A stretch of 64,000 bases of DNA from a virus. The position numbers and the translations under genes are program-made. Numbering within the stretch: the first letter of the stretch is position 1; each line of letters starts with the position of its first letter. A model generated the notes under the pieces. The model made no database searches. It saw only the letters and a list, made by a program, of their open reading frames with translations, and was not told where the DNA came from. Location: IMG/VR virus record IMGVR_UViG_3300031997_000007, positions 1 to 64,000 of that record. One strand, written 5' to 3'. Shown one piece after another: positions 50,008-59,904 of the stretch.

Positions 50008-50439
50008 TTATTTAATAGCTACCGGTTTTGTTGTTTTTGCAAGTGATTCAAAAGATTGACTTGTAGTTGGTGTTTGAATTTGTTGTTGCATTGGTGCACC
50101 TTTTTGTCCACCACCAAATGGTAGCATTTGTCCGCTAGCGGTACGTAATTTTGCTAATTGATTAAAATACAATAAAGCATTCATTCCATTCCCTAAAGTA
50201 TGTTGTTCTAACATAGACCAAAGTTCTGTATATAACGCTGCGCTTTTGTGTAATAATATATTGCGCAGACGTTGTTTATCGATATTATCAAGTGATGATA
50301 GTGCGAAAAAATAAGTATCTCCATTTGGAAACTTCTTTAAAATAGCGCATTCAATCATCACACCGTTGTTTTCTAAATCCATCCATTCAAGGAATCTGTA
50401 ATTACCTGGTGTTGATTGGTTTTGTGTATTTGGCTCCAT
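50008..50439 (-). CDS. Conserved T4-like phage protein
   Basis: 143 residues from ATG 50439, chosen because TAGGAGG lies directly upstream; a longer frame reaches 50481. The middle FLEWMDLENNGVMIECAILKKFPNGDTYFFALSSLDNIDKQRLRNIL (cited from residues 19-65) and TLGNGMNALLYFNQLAK recur in T4-like cyanophage-type genomes as an unnamed protein. The C-terminus is Gln/Pro/Gly-rich and probably disordered. It converges with the amidase gene end to end. Confidence 0.65.
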   Translation of the reverse strand: MEPNTQNQSTPGNYRFLEWMDLENNGVMIECAILKKFPNGDTYFFALSSLDNIDKQRLRNILLHKSAALYTELWSMLEQHTLGNGMNALLYFNQLAKLRTASGQMLPFGGGQKGAPMQQQIQTPTTSQSFESLAKTTKPVAIK

Positions 50440-50510
50440 ATATCCTCCTAAAGAATAATTATTGTTATATAAGCTCACCACTATTTATTACATAAAAAAC
50501 AAGGGTATCT

Positions 50511-50518
50511 TATAAATA
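50511..50518 (+). promoter_or_regulatory. T4-type late promoter of the holin-like gene
   Basis: Exact TATAAATA, 31 bases before the ATG at 50549. Confidence 0.7.
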
Positions 50519-50548
50519 CAAATACAACAATCATTGGAGGTAAACATT

Positions 50549-50896
50549 ATGAGTGCATTATTAATAGCACATAGTAATGAAATTTTATTCGCAGTAGCTA
50601 CAATAGTAGGTCTCGTGAGTCATTATATAAAAAAACGTCTTAAAAATGAAACCGCTGTACCTATTCATGAATGGTTTGGATCATCAAATTGGCCAGGATC
50701 ATTGACATCAATAGGTACGACTATAGCTATTATAGTTACTGCTTTAGCAAATGGTGTAATTGTTGAAGGAATGACATTTTGGAGTGTAATCTATACTGGA
50801 TTTCTTACTGGGTACGCTATTGATAGTTCAACTAATACAGACCAAGCTTCAGTAGATCGTAGTATAGTAATTAAAGAAGAAAAATTAAACAATTAA
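50549..50896 (+). CDS. Holin-like membrane protein
   Basis: 115 residues from ATG 50549, chosen for the GGAGG just upstream. Three hydrophobic segments are visible: ILFAVATIVGLVSHYI, SIGTTIAIIVTALANGVIV and FWSVIYTGFLTGYAI, with a charged C-terminus (DRSIVIKEEKLNN). Size, segments, tail and late promoter fit a class I holin, but the family is not recognised by sequence. The YiiX-type amidase upstream could be its partner. Confidence 0.5.
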   Translation: MSALLIAHSNEILFAVATIVGLVSHYIKKRLKNETAVPIHEWFGSSNWPGSLTSIGTTIAIIVTALANGVIVEGMTFWSVIYTGFLTGYAIDSSTNTDQASVDRSIVIKEEKLNN

Positions 50897-50897
50897 T

Positions 50898-51863
50898 TTA
50901 CCTACTCAACATTGGAATGAATTGATCGAGACTTTTACTTACATTTTTTAATTCATATTTACCTAAAAATTTTAAAAAATGAAAATGACTGTATTTACCT
51001 CGATTGTTCATTTCGTGATTAATTGATTCCCATATTAAATCTTGAATATGATCGGGTTGATGGGTTAAATTAGTTAATAATATATTTTCTTTAACTAATG
51101 TACCAACACTCATTACTTTTTCATCTTCATTTACCCAAGTTCGTTGCATTAAATTAGTGTGTGCATAATCATCAGAGTACGCTTCAAATATTTTCTTCTT
51201 ACGGAATCTAGGCAATGCTGATTGTATATTATCACCAGTATCACCTGTTAATGATTTCTCATATAAAAAATAATCAACATCATAATTCCATTTTTCTAAT
51301 GTACGATCTTTACCAGTTGCAGGATCAATTAACCGTACATTCTTATAACGTAATAGTTGTAATAAGTCCTTATCAGCACTTACAACAACTACATTATGAG
51401 ATGTATCGTTAAAATCATCGATGTTATATGTTGTTTTATTATTAGTACCTGCATCATCACCTCCGTATATGTAACATAATCCAGCAATTAGATCATCTGC
51501 TTCTAATTTATCTTTTGCAAGACACACAATTGCAGTATGCGTACGAATTAAGTCTTCAAAATCCATAATAAATTGTTTAAATAACTCATACATCTTAGTT
51601 TGTTTTTGAGTCATAACTAATCTACGAGTACCTTTATATAATCTACCCGAATAACATTCAGGTGATTTTGTATAATCAACTCGCCAATTAGCTCTATCAA
51701 ACACACAAATAAGTCGATCAGGTTTATGTAATTTATAATATTTGTTTAATGTAGTAAATGTTGCATGAAATGCTAATTTGACTAACATATCTAGATCTTC
51801 AGTCTGATGTACGTAGAACGTCTTGTGCAAAATATTATGTGCATCTACAATTAAAAATTTCAT
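50898..51863 (-). CDS. rnh: 5'-3' exonuclease / RNase H (T4 Rnh, FEN-like)
   Basis: 321 residues, T4 Rnh is 305. FEN superfamily metal sites are visible: LIVDAHNILHKTF at the start, CVFDRANWR near 54, KLEADDLIAGL near 118, VVSADKDLLQLL near 162 and LTGDTGDNIQSALP near 205 (helix-hairpin-helix area). It removes RNA primers from lagging-strand fragments with gp32 and the clamp. A perfect-consensus host promoter lies upstream, which fits early replication use. Confidence 0.9.
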   Translation of the reverse strand: MKFLIVDAHNILHKTFYVHQTEDLDMLVKLAFHATFTTLNKYYKLHKPDRLICVFDRANWRVDYTKSPECYSGRLYKGTRRLVMTQKQTKMYELFKQFIMDFEDLIRTHTAIVCLAKDKLEADDLIAGLCYIYGGDDAGTNNKTTYNIDDFNDTSHNVVVVSADKDLLQLLRYKNVRLIDPATGKDRTLEKWNYDVDYFLYEKSLTGDTGDNIQSALPRFRKKKIFEAYSDDYAHTNLMQRTWVNEDEKVMSVGTLVKENILLTNLTHQPDHIQDLIWESINHEMNNRGKYSHFHFLKFLGKYELKNVSKSLDQFIPMLSR

Positions 51864-51902
51864 TGGCTAAATTTCCTTATATGTGGTATAATTAAAATAT
51901 TC

Positions 51903-51931
51903 ATTATATATTATAAAGCACAAAATGTCAA
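51903..51931 (-). promoter_or_regulatory. Perfect-consensus sigma70 promoter for the 5' nuclease
   Basis: Minus strand TTGACA (51931-51926), 17-base spacer, TATAAT (51908-51903), both hexamers exact, 40 bases before the gene start. Confidence 0.85.
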
Positions 51932-51943
51932 GAAAATTAACAA

Positions 51944-52309
51944 ATGAGCAAATTGATCAAAAACTTGTCACCTTGTTATATTAAAAAGGGGTATAATTTA
52001 TCTCATATAACAACACTATACGTATTACACTTTATAAACGATACAGAATCCTTTATAAAAGTAGGTATAACCATTCACAACATTAAAAAACGATTTCAAG
52101 ATAAATCATATAAAAAATATAATATTAATACACTTGCTGAATATCGCTTGACGCTTGAACGATGTGTTAATATCGAACAACATATTAAATACTCATTTCG
52201 AGAGAATCAATACATCCCATTACCTGGGTTTGCTGGCCGTACTGAATGTTTTGCATTCACAGATAATCTTGTATCAAATATTACACAATCAATAGAACAC
52301 TATTCATAA
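51944..52309 (+). CDS. GIY-YIG/T5orf172-like nuclease domain protein
   Basis: 121 residues. TTLYVLHFINDTESFIKVGIT, then KRFQDKSYKKYNI, LTLERCVNIEQHIKYSF with the metal-binding Glu, and the GRTECFAFT end match the GIY-YIG-related T5orf172/MUG113 type of short phage nucleases. It probably cuts DNA, perhaps as a free-standing homing enzyme. A weak plus-strand promoter (TTGGCT, 18 bases, TATAAT, 51863-51892) overlaps the divergent nuclease promoter. Confidence 0.65.
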   Translation: MSKLIKNLSPCYIKKGYNLSHITTLYVLHFINDTESFIKVGITIHNIKKRFQDKSYKKYNINTLAEYRLTLERCVNIEQHIKYSFRENQYIPLPGFAGRTECFAFTDNLVSNITQSIEHYS

Positions 52310-52584
52310 TCACTATTCATATTAATGCGAGCTTGAAGTCTTCTTTGCATATCCAAATAAAGATCTCCTAACCAATGTTGTATTATTGCTTCATCAGATG
52401 TACCATGATACCCATTTGATTTTAAATAGGTGATAAATTCATCATTCCAATCTAAAGTAAGTTCAACACCTTTTTCCGGATCAATACGTTCACCCAATAT
52501 TTGTATTAGTGGTTCAACTTCTTTAGTTGAAGGTAATGCGCCCACTGTAGTTTTCTTCTTAAATAATTTTGTAAACCAATTCAT
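52300..52584 (-). CDS. Small hypothetical protein (94 aa)
   Basis: From ATG 52584 (AAAGGT upstream); the frame extends to 52620. It starts MNWFTKLFKKKTT, a short amphipathic basic stretch, followed by VELTLDWNDEFITYLKSNGY and IIQHWLGDLYLDMQRRL. I do not recognise it. Its place after the clamp and polymerase genes suggests a link with replication. It overlaps the end of the convergent GIY-YIG gene by 10 bases. Confidence 0.55.
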   Translation of the reverse strand: MNWFTKLFKKKTTVGALPSTKEVEPLIQILGERIDPEKGVELTLDWNDEFITYLKSNGYHGTSDEAIIQHWLGDLYLDMQRRLQARINMNSDYE

Positions 52585-52594
52585 TAATGTACCT

Positions 52595-53299
52595 TTATTG
52601 TTTTGATATAATGTATACATTTATCCCATTAACATCAGCGTTGAACATTCCTTTATTAGTTATATAAAAATTACCTGTATTATTATGTTTAATTGCTAAC
52701 ATAATAAGTTTAACTGAATATTTATGTCTAAAATTAACAAAATTATCATTTACTAGATTTACAGCTTTTAAAGTCGATTCGTATTGAAAAACATCATTAT
52801 TTGAATCAACAAATTCATATGTTACAACATCATCGTTACAAGATATATTCATAGTTTCAGCTCGCATAGCTGAATCGGCTTTGATAAAAAGATTAGCAAT
52901 ATCTTCACTTATTTCAAGTTTATATTTTCTAGTATCTTCTATTGTTTTAGGTGCTTGAATAGCTTTTATCCTAGCACATTTATATTCAACTTTAACTCTA
53001 TCCGCTTTGATTACTAATGATCTTGCCTCATTTATTTTTTCATCAATAATGCAATCAACACTAAAATTCTCTATAGAATTAAATACAGTTAACCTATTAA
53101 CTAAAATATCTAACCGATTAATCCCGATTGAATAGTTAATATCAAAGGTTATATTATTATCAAAAATAGCAACTGATCTTGTTTCGTCTATACCTCTAAT
53201 TATATTCGGTTCCAATATAAATGATTCAATACCAAATAACTTTGCTGTCTTAACTGCTTGGATTATTTGATGAATTATATCTTTCGTTAAAACAGTCAT
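52595..53299 (-). CDS. 45: Probable sliding clamp (gp45-like)
   Basis: 234 residues, T4 gp45 is 228. The order is consistent with a two-domain clamp: a TKDIIHQIIQAVKTAK helix, strands to SIGINRLDILVNRLTVF, an IKAIQAP linker, then KYKLEISEDIANLFIKADSAMRAETMNISC and VTYEFVDSNNDVFQYE, which resembles PCNA/gp45 domain 2. Sequence similarity is low, so the call leans on size, fold pattern and position directly after DNA polymerase (8 bases). The clamp ties polymerase to DNA and in T4 also activates late transcription with gp55. Confidence 0.6.
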   Translation of the reverse strand: MTVLTKDIIHQIIQAVKTAKLFGIESFILEPNIIRGIDETRSVAIFDNNITFDINYSIGINRLDILVNRLTVFNSIENFSVDCIIDEKINEARSLVIKADRVKVEYKCARIKAIQAPKTIEDTRKYKLEISEDIANLFIKADSAMRAETMNISCNDDVVTYEFVDSNNDVFQYESTLKAVNLVNDNFVNFRHKYSVKLIMLAIKHNNTGNFYITNKGMFNADVNGINVYIISKQ

Positions 53300-53307
53300 A
53301 GTTGTCC

Positions 53308-56300
53308 CTAAAATGTAAATAATTCTTTTACGTGAAATAGTTGAGCTGTTGGTACTTCTTCGTTAATAGCGTTAAGTATATGTTCTAACGGTTTATCAAC
53401 TAAACGATACAGTTGTGCATCCCTATCGAGTATAGGTAAAAAGTATTCATAAAACCAAGATGGTACAGTATCAATATCTGTTGGTAATGCAATTGATTTA
53501 AACTTTCCAAATTTTGATTTAAGATAAAATACTTTTAACTTAGTTCCTGAAGTTATTACTGGAGATTCATGATCTTCATGTTCTTTAAGCTGAATATTAT
53601 AATATATAGCTGCAGCAACGTGACCGGGTAGTCTACAAGTACGATCGCGCTCATAAGACACTGTATAATTCTCAACATTATTAACTCCTTTTGGTAACCC
53701 TATAGATAAAATATCTTGGGTGTTTATTAATTCTTTTTTATATGCAACCACTTCTGCTGCAATAGAATCCCAAGTTGCCCCTTTCAATAAACGTTCAATA
53801 AATTTTGTTAATGTTTGTTGAACTGGCTTTGGCAATGTGGTTTTCTTTAATTCTAATCCCATTATTTTTAACTTATCAACAGCATGACCTTCACTATCGA
53901 TAATATGTAACATGTATCGTTTTTTATCAACAAATATACCACGATCACTAACAATTTCTCTTGCAGTTTTTATCTTTTGATCATATCCCGGTTGACATAA
54001 AAACGCTTCTCTCATAAATGCTGGGAAAGATTTGTTTACAACCTCCGCTACCGCATCCGCAGTTTTTATTGCTTCTTCAGAGTTTTGTGTATACGTTTTA
54101 TAATAACATGAATCTGTATTATGTACTAAAATATTATTAGCAAAAAATGTATGAGTGTCTTCAACTTCAATATCATAAACGTAATCATCATATTCAAGTT
54201 TTTCAATTTTTGTAATACGACATAAACTAATACCATAATCAAGAACCATTTTAGTTGCATTACCACGTTTTTTAATAATACAGTTTTGTTTTCTTGTTAA
54301 TATAAATCCAATCTTTTCTCTAAATCCATAACCATCTTTAATGTTTAAATGATAACTATATGTTCCTGTACTTATATTTTTATATAAATTAGGTGTTGTT
54401 TCTTGAAAATAATTTGACGGTATACCACAATAAAATAATAATTGCTGTACACCAATAATATTTTCATATGTAATAGAACATAATGATACTTTACCTTTAA
54501 TTGAAGTAGATCCATCTGCACTAAAATACCCACTTAAAAAATACCCAATATGCTCTTCTGTCTCTTGAAATATAAATTTTGGAATTCTTTTTATACCTGT
54601 TTCATATAATGTAGATCTAAGTAAATAATATAATTTAGACCCACATATTCTAACATCATGAGTATTAGATTGTTCTTTAAATGAAGTAATCCATTTTTGT
54701 TTAATTAATGGTAATAATAATTTTTCAATAACTTCTTCTTTATCTTGATTTCCTATACTTAATCCTATATTACCTTGAACTGTTTTTGCAACATAACCAT
54801 CACCTAATACATACCCCATTATTTGATATATTTCTTTTGTATAATTTAAATCATTAATATTAATTCTTGGAATTCGCTTTAGAAATATTAAACTATTAGC
54901 AATTATACCGATTTCTTCAGGCTTAACGTTAATTAATCTTGTTTCTCCTGGTTTCCATACATTAGTGTTTCTATAACCAATTAATGAGTGGTCTTCAGTT
55001 ACATCAATAAAATTTGTATTTGATATACATACTCTATACATTTGTTTAGCTGTTTTATGTCTCATTACATACTTTACAGATTTATAACATGAATCTTGTA
55101 ATACTTCATCATATGTTAGTACTTGTAAATTACTAGGATGATAATATTCTTTATTGTTAATAATTATTTCAGTTTCATTAAACAAATTACATATATTACA
55201 TAATCCTATGTTTGTATATATTTTAGAATCATGTGCCACAGAGTCTCCGTATACTATTGATTCTGAAGGAAATTCTCCTTTAAACACTGGCCCGTGTAGT
55301 GCTAAATCAGGAGAACATCCATGCTCAATACACTCTTTAACTGTTTCATATAATGGAAAATTTGTATTATATGGACCACCTAATAATTCTGATACTTTAC
55401 GGCATTGATGTCGTAAAATCATTCTACCAGTTCCAGTTACAGATTCACCTGCTTCTAATTTAAAAAATCTAAAATTATAATTGGTGAGTGCTCCATATGT
55501 ACTATTTAACCGTATCTTTGTAACAAATTGTAATCGATCATAATAATTTGATTTTTCAATTAATCCATCATATTGTGTAGGATTCGCACTTGCTTCATCA
55601 TGATATTGTAATTTTAATTTTTGAAATTCCTTTCGTTCAACATACCAATTACTTAATATTGTTGGAATAATACCCGGGTTAGTTTGATCATACACTGTTC
55701 CATATCCACTAACTGCCCATTTTTTATTCAACATATAACCAACCCATTCAGAGGTTGTTTTACTTATAGTACTACCATCTGCTAGAAATAATGTTAATTC
55801 TTCTTCTCTACGTGCATATAATGTTTCCCAATCATTAATATTATTCTCAAATTGTCCAATATATGTTTCTGGGCTAATATTTATCGCAATAATGGCTGAT
55901 GGATACAGTGATGAAATATCTATTGATCCAATATGTTCATGCATACCTTGTTGTGGTAATAATACATATGCACCTTGAATACTACCATCTGCGGTATCCC
56001 ACCTATCTGGAACTTTAACATTTAAATCATTATGACAATAATTAATAATAGCATAATCAACTAACTTAACTGTACCATGAATGTGAGTAAATAACCCACA
56101 TGATGAATGACACATTTCATTTGCAAGTGCCATATATCCTAATTTATCTTCAAAACCTTTCAATATTTCAGTATCACGAACATTATATCGAATAAAATGA
56201 TTAAAATCATTATGATACAAAGACGCTAATGTTCCTGTATACGATAATTTAGGTAAATGTGGTAAAAATTCATCTGCAATTGCCTCCAATTTATAACTTG

Positions 56301-57096
56301 GACGTTCTTTAAATTCATATTTTTTAAATATTTCTAAATAATCGACAGATACTCTACCATATATATCTACAAAACATTGAGTTCGATTTCGTACAAGTGT
56401 TTCACGAAATCTAGGTATAGGTGCATCCGGAAAGGACATCCGTTTTAACGCTCGTGGGCCTAATATTTGATTAATTCGTTTACAAATATATGGGTCATCG
56501 AACCCGTTTGAATTCCAACCCGTGATTAACGTAGTGTCTTCAATAAGATCTAAAAACCGTAATAGTAATGATCGTTCATTTTTAAAAAATTCCACTTTCG
56601 ATAAATCACGTAATGATTCATCAAAATCATTCATATCAAAACCCGGCGGGGGTACTGCAAGTACATATGATTCTCCCAACCAGTAATGATGTAATGATAT
56701 TGCATTTACAGGTGCGTATGGATTTAATGGTGATGAAAATCCGATTAATGGATTATAATCAACCTCAATATCATACATAGTTATATTAAGTTTTGGTGCA
56801 GGTTGTTTATAATATAATTTAGATAATACCTTAAATTCAATATCTATATCTGATTCATACAACTTAATTCGTTTTTCATCAATTAAGAATTTTTTTGCTT
56901 CTTCAAACTCATAATAAGAATCAAATGAATACTTTTTTAGTTTTTCATTAAAAACACTAACATATTCACCGTCTTTATCTGCTATATAAAATTCATAAAT
57001 ACCTGGATATCGTTTACATGTTGTAACGTGATTTTCACTATGCCATACAAGTACTTTATTTGTTTTTCTATCTAATTTAGCTGATATATAACTCAT
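53308..57096 (-). CDS. 43: Family B DNA polymerase (gp43) interrupted by an intein
   Basis: 1262 residues from ATG 57096 (AAGGA upstream; a GTG lies one codon earlier). Exonuclease motifs: MYDIEVDY (Asp109, Glu111), ITGWNSNGFDDPYI, and YNVRDTEIL. Polymerase motifs: DISSLYPSAIIAINISPE (A), KIRLNSTYGALTN (B) and YGD-TDS (C), split by the intein. Without the intein it has 887 residues, close to T4 gp43 (898). It ends with AQLFHVKELFTF, a likely clamp-binding tail. It is the replicative polymerase with proofreading. Confidence 0.95.
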   Translation of the reverse strand: MSYISAKLDRKTNKVLVWHSENHVTTCKRYPGIYEFYIADKDGEYVSVFNEKLKKYSFDSYYEFEEAKKFLIDEKRIKLYESDIDIEFKVLSKLYYKQPAPKLNITMYDIEVDYNPLIGFSSPLNPYAPVNAISLHHYWLGESYVLAVPPPGFDMNDFDESLRDLSKVEFFKNERSLLLRFLDLIEDTTLITGWNSNGFDDPYICKRINQILGPRALKRMSFPDAPIPRFRETLVRNRTQCFVDIYGRVSVDYLEIFKKYEFKERPSYKLEAIADEFLPHLPKLSYTGTLASLYHNDFNHFIRYNVRDTEILKGFEDKLGYMALANEMCHSSCGLFTHIHGTVKLVDYAIINYCHNDLNVKVPDRWDTADGSIQGAYVLLPQQGMHEHIGSIDISSLYPSAIIAINISPETYIGQFENNINDWETLYARREEELTLFLADGSTISKTTSEWVGYMLNKKWAVSGYGTVYDQTNPGIIPTILSNWYVERKEFQKLKLQYHDEASANPTQYDGLIEKSNYYDRLQFVTKIRLNSTYGALTNYNFRFFKLEAGESVTGTGRMILRHQCRKVSELLGGPYNTNFPLYETVKECIEHGCSPDLALHGPVFKGEFPSESIVYGDSVAHDSKIYTNIGLCNICNLFNETEIIINNKEYYHPSNLQVLTYDEVLQDSCYKSVKYVMRHKTAKQMYRVCISNTNFIDVTEDHSLIGYRNTNVWKPGETRLINVKPEEIGIIANSLIFLKRIPRININDLNYTKEIYQIMGYVLGDGYVAKTVQGNIGLSIGNQDKEEVIEKLLLPLIKQKWITSFKEQSNTHDVRICGSKLYYLLRSTLYETGIKRIPKFIFQETEEHIGYFLSGYFSADGSTSIKGKVSLCSITYENIIGVQQLLFYCGIPSNYFQETTPNLYKNISTGTYSYHLNIKDGYGFREKIGFILTRKQNCIIKKRGNATKMVLDYGISLCRITKIEKLEYDDYVYDIEVEDTHTFFANNILVHNTDSCYYKTYTQNSEEAIKTADAVAEVVNKSFPAFMREAFLCQPGYDQKIKTAREIVSDRGIFVDKKRYMLHIIDSEGHAVDKLKIMGLELKKTTLPKPVQQTLTKFIERLLKGATWDSIAAEVVAYKKELINTQDILSIGLPKGVNNVENYTVSYERDRTCRLPGHVAAAIYYNIQLKEHEDHESPVITSGTKLKVFYLKSKFGKFKSIALPTDIDTVPSWFYEYFLPILDRDAQLYRLVDKPLEHILNAINEEVPTAQLFHVKELFTF
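54118..55242 (-). other. Intein with LAGLIDADG endonuclease in DNA polymerase
   Basis: 375 residues (S619 to N993 of the precursor), inserted in polymerase motif C exactly between YGD and TDS, a site used by several archaeal and viral polymerase inteins. It starts SVAHDSKIYTN with Ser at position 1, carries a TEDHSL block, has two LAGLIDADG-like motifs (IMGYVLGDGYV near 763, LSGYFSADGS near 855) and ends DTHTFFANNILVHN followed by Thr. All splicing residues are intact. Confidence 0.95.
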
Positions 57097-57116
57097 CACA
57101 ATCCTTGTTATAAATG

Positions 57117-57395
57117 TTATTCGGTACCGATGATTCCCTCATACAATAATTCGAATTCTTCTTGTTCAGCTTGCATATCTCGGTAAGTATGTTTGTGGTA
57201 TGCTTTAGCCATTTTGCGGGAGTATTTAGGCGCGATTGCAAAGTCTTCTTTAATTAATTCAAAAATATCTTTCATAGCTTCACGTTGATCATCTATACGT
57301 TGCATACAGACCGCAGCTTCTTCAATCATACCTTTTAATTTAGCACGATCTGCAGGTACAGACGGTAATGTTGCTGATTCAGGTTGAGTTGTCAT
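57117..57395 (-). CDS. dsbA: DsbA-like double-stranded DNA-binding protein
   Basis: 92 residues, T4 DsbA is 89. The pattern KGMIEEAA...I..QREAMKDIFELIKEDFAIAPKYSRKMAKAYHK, then AEQEEFELLYEGI, aligns with T4 DsbA (ISGYNELIKDI...LGVDGKMFNRLLALYHK...ETEEVVELYD). DsbA binds dsDNA and enhances late transcription. It lies just upstream of the polymerase gene. Confidence 0.75.
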   Translation of the reverse strand: MTTQPESATLPSVPADRAKLKGMIEEAAVCMQRIDDQREAMKDIFELIKEDFAIAPKYSRKMAKAYHKHTYRDMQAEQEEFELLYEGIIGTE

Positions 57396-57452
57396 ATCAT
57401 TTTCCTTTTTATTATATGAAAAATGATATGATATGAGCTAATAATCAATAAA

Positions 57453-59903
57453 TCAAGCGTCTTTTTGCTGATTATATATCTGCTCAGCCGATGCTACTCT
57501 TTTATTATACTGCATTGGACCTGGATTCTTTATAACTCCACCACTAGCTCCCTTCGGTTTTTCGTATGAAGCTGTTACTACATATGTAGCAGATGATACA
57601 TCTGTGGTTTTCATTAATAATTTATAAGCGGATGCGTGTGTACCTGTAGGACTTAGTTCGTGTCGTATAAAATCTAATTGTACATCCATATCTGACTCAG
57701 GTTTACCTTGACTTGCTGCAAAATTTTGTAAATCAGTCCTTCTTGATCCTTCCCATTGACAAAGACCGTATGCAGGACCTCCTTTTTGATGTACAGCCGG
57801 GTCAAAAGTAGGATTTTCAACTGCTATATTACCGACAATAGCCGATGCATGTACCGATGAAAAATGTCTTTTTAATAACCCATTATATACATATTGACGT
57901 CTTGCATTCGTGTCTTTTGTTGATAAATTAGACGGTAATGTGTTAGTCGGTGTCACATTACTATCATTACTCGTGTTACCTGATGAACTTGCACTGATTA
58001 GATCCACTGAACCACTTCTAGGCGGTAAATACAAATTTAACTTCAAACGTTGTATAAATTTATTTTTTTCAAATACATGGTCAACAATCATTATTGTATA
58101 ACAATTATTATTCCAAAACGAGGTACTGAATTTATTTTCATAATCAGGTGATTCTCCACCATATACACCACCTTGCGCATAAGTCGGTTTTGGTATACGA
58201 ACGTTTATTTTTACTAAAGGCATAGTTAACGGAGACCCTCCCAATGTTCCTAATTTTTTTCGATCTTCAAGATTCTGCTTTGCCGTTTGTGCTGATACTC
58301 CTACTCCTTGATTATCAAGAAATACTGGACCTGGTAGCATTATTGTATTTAAAATTAAAGGATTGCCAACTATTTCTATTACCGCCGATATATTTGTATT
58401 TGAGACAAAATTAGATAACGCTTGTCTTCCTTTATAAAATAAAGCTGCATTAGCTGCACCTCTACCAACATTACTTTGATCTACAGTAGTCATAGGCACT
58501 GAAGAACGTTCACTTACCTTATCGGGTTGTGTAGCACCGTTATACCTTGTTATAGTTAATTCATTGTCATTATGCCCCGCTTTTACAACTTTATTAGCTA
58601 TTTCAGGAATTTGTTGATCACTGGCTAATTTTGTTTGTCCGACACTCGTACCTGTTGTAGAAGTTTGAAATAATGTAAATGGAGATCCATCACCAAACAT
58701 TGGTATAGTCATTATATATTGAAGAATATCAACGTTTTTACCAGTATAAATATAATCGTATTCGATATATGATACATTAAGTTTTGCAGCATCAATTAAT
58801 GGGTTTGTATCAATACTTGCGTTATTAGTATTAGGTGCTGATATACCCATTACATTTACAGTGTGTCTAATAATATAATAATAATAGGTTAATTCATTAT
58901 CAACTACCGCAGACGTACTATGAATTTTATGCACATATGTTGGTGCTAATTCACCTGGACCTGGTTCAGGATTTGGAGTTAACTCCGCGACAACAGCATT
59001 ACTTAATAACATAATGTTAGTAATGGTGTCTGTTATTGTATCACTTTTAGCTGTTATAAATTGAACATTCGCTGCAGTTTTTACACCTAAATAGTTATTT
59101 AATTGATCAGGTGTCATATTATTAATTGTATATTTTGGATCCTTATACACTGGATCTAAAAATACTTTATATTTAATTGAAGGATTATTTGATTTAATGT
59201 TAAGCTCTTTATTATTTGTTCTTTCTGCAAGTTTAGCGTTTAATTTATCAATAGTGGCTGAAACACTACCTGCTGTTTGCATTGTAATACCACCAATATT
59301 GTTAAATGTTGTATCGTGACCGGCACCCGCAATAGGTAAACATGTAATTATATACTCAGAACCTGCGTGTGTTAATGATAAAGTAATTAATGCTATACTA
59401 AACTCAATAGGTGCTACGAGTGAAATGACATCTACACTATCATCATCTTTATATCCAACAAAAAATATTTTAAGTAAATAATGCATTTCTTGCCAATTAT
59501 CTATACCTAAATTATTTTTAGCTGTAAGTTGTGCTGAAATAAAATCAACAGTAAATGGTTCAATAAGTTTTATACTCATACTGATAGTAGTTGCATGAAT
59601 ATTAAACCCTTTTGCAACTTGTTTACCTTGTTGTTGCATTACTGAAGATATATCAAGTTTATCAATATAAAACTCAGCATCTGTTGTTGAATTAAATATT
59701 ACTACATAATCATTATTTTTTCCTTGAGCTTTATACTTATTTTCTCGACCACCAGGCGGGTGTAAGTATAAATTCATCCCCGATTTTGTATTTGCATCAG
59801 TTTCAAAAAATTGAAATGCAGCTGTTGTACCTTTTAATGCAACTAATGCATAATGGGGTACATAACTTCTATATGCGTGTAACGGATTATATTCTGCTGC
59901 CAT
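57453..59903 (-). CDS. Baseplate hub protein with C-terminal tail lysozyme domain
   Basis: 816 residues. The first 500 are beta-rich and resemble a hub or tail protein (YVVIFNSTTDAEFYIDKLDIS, MHYLLKIFFVGYKD). From about residue 665 a Phage_lysozyme2-type domain begins: YVYNGLLKRHF, ASAIVGNIAVENPTFDPAVHQKGGPAYGLCQWEGSR (cited from 685-722) with the likely catalytic Glu near 696, then DVQLDFIRHEL. It probably digests peptidoglycan during injection. The gene follows the gp53-type gene and supplies the enzyme missing from the spike. Confidence 0.82.
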   Translation of the reverse strand: MAAEYNPLHAYRSYVPHYALVALKGTTAAFQFFETDANTKSGMNLYLHPPGGRENKYKAQGKNNDYVVIFNSTTDAEFYIDKLDISSVMQQQGKQVAKGFNIHATTISMSIKLIEPFTVDFISAQLTAKNNLGIDNWQEMHYLLKIFFVGYKDDDSVDVISLVAPIEFSIALITLSLTHAGSEYIITCLPIAGAGHDTTFNNIGGITMQTAGSVSATIDKLNAKLAERTNNKELNIKSNNPSIKYKVFLDPVYKDPKYTINNMTPDQLNNYLGVKTAANVQFITAKSDTITDTITNIMLLSNAVVAELTPNPEPGPGELAPTYVHKIHSTSAVVDNELTYYYYIIRHTVNVMGISAPNTNNASIDTNPLIDAAKLNVSYIEYDYIYTGKNVDILQYIMTIPMFGDGSPFTLFQTSTTGTSVGQTKLASDQQIPEIANKVVKAGHNDNELTITRYNGATQPDKVSERSSVPMTTVDQSNVGRGAANAALFYKGRQALSNFVSNTNISAVIEIVGNPLILNTIMLPGPVFLDNQGVGVSAQTAKQNLEDRKKLGTLGGSPLTMPLVKINVRIPKPTYAQGGVYGGESPDYENKFSTSFWNNNCYTIMIVDHVFEKNKFIQRLKLNLYLPPRSGSVDLISASSSGNTSNDSNVTPTNTLPSNLSTKDTNARRQYVYNGLLKRHFSSVHASAIVGNIAVENPTFDPAVHQKGGPAYGLCQWEGSRRTDLQNFAASQGKPESDMDVQLDFIRHELSPTGTHASAYKLLMKTTDVSSATYVVTASYEKPKGASGGVIKNPGPMQYNKRVASAEQIYNQQKDA

Positions 59904-59904
59904 A

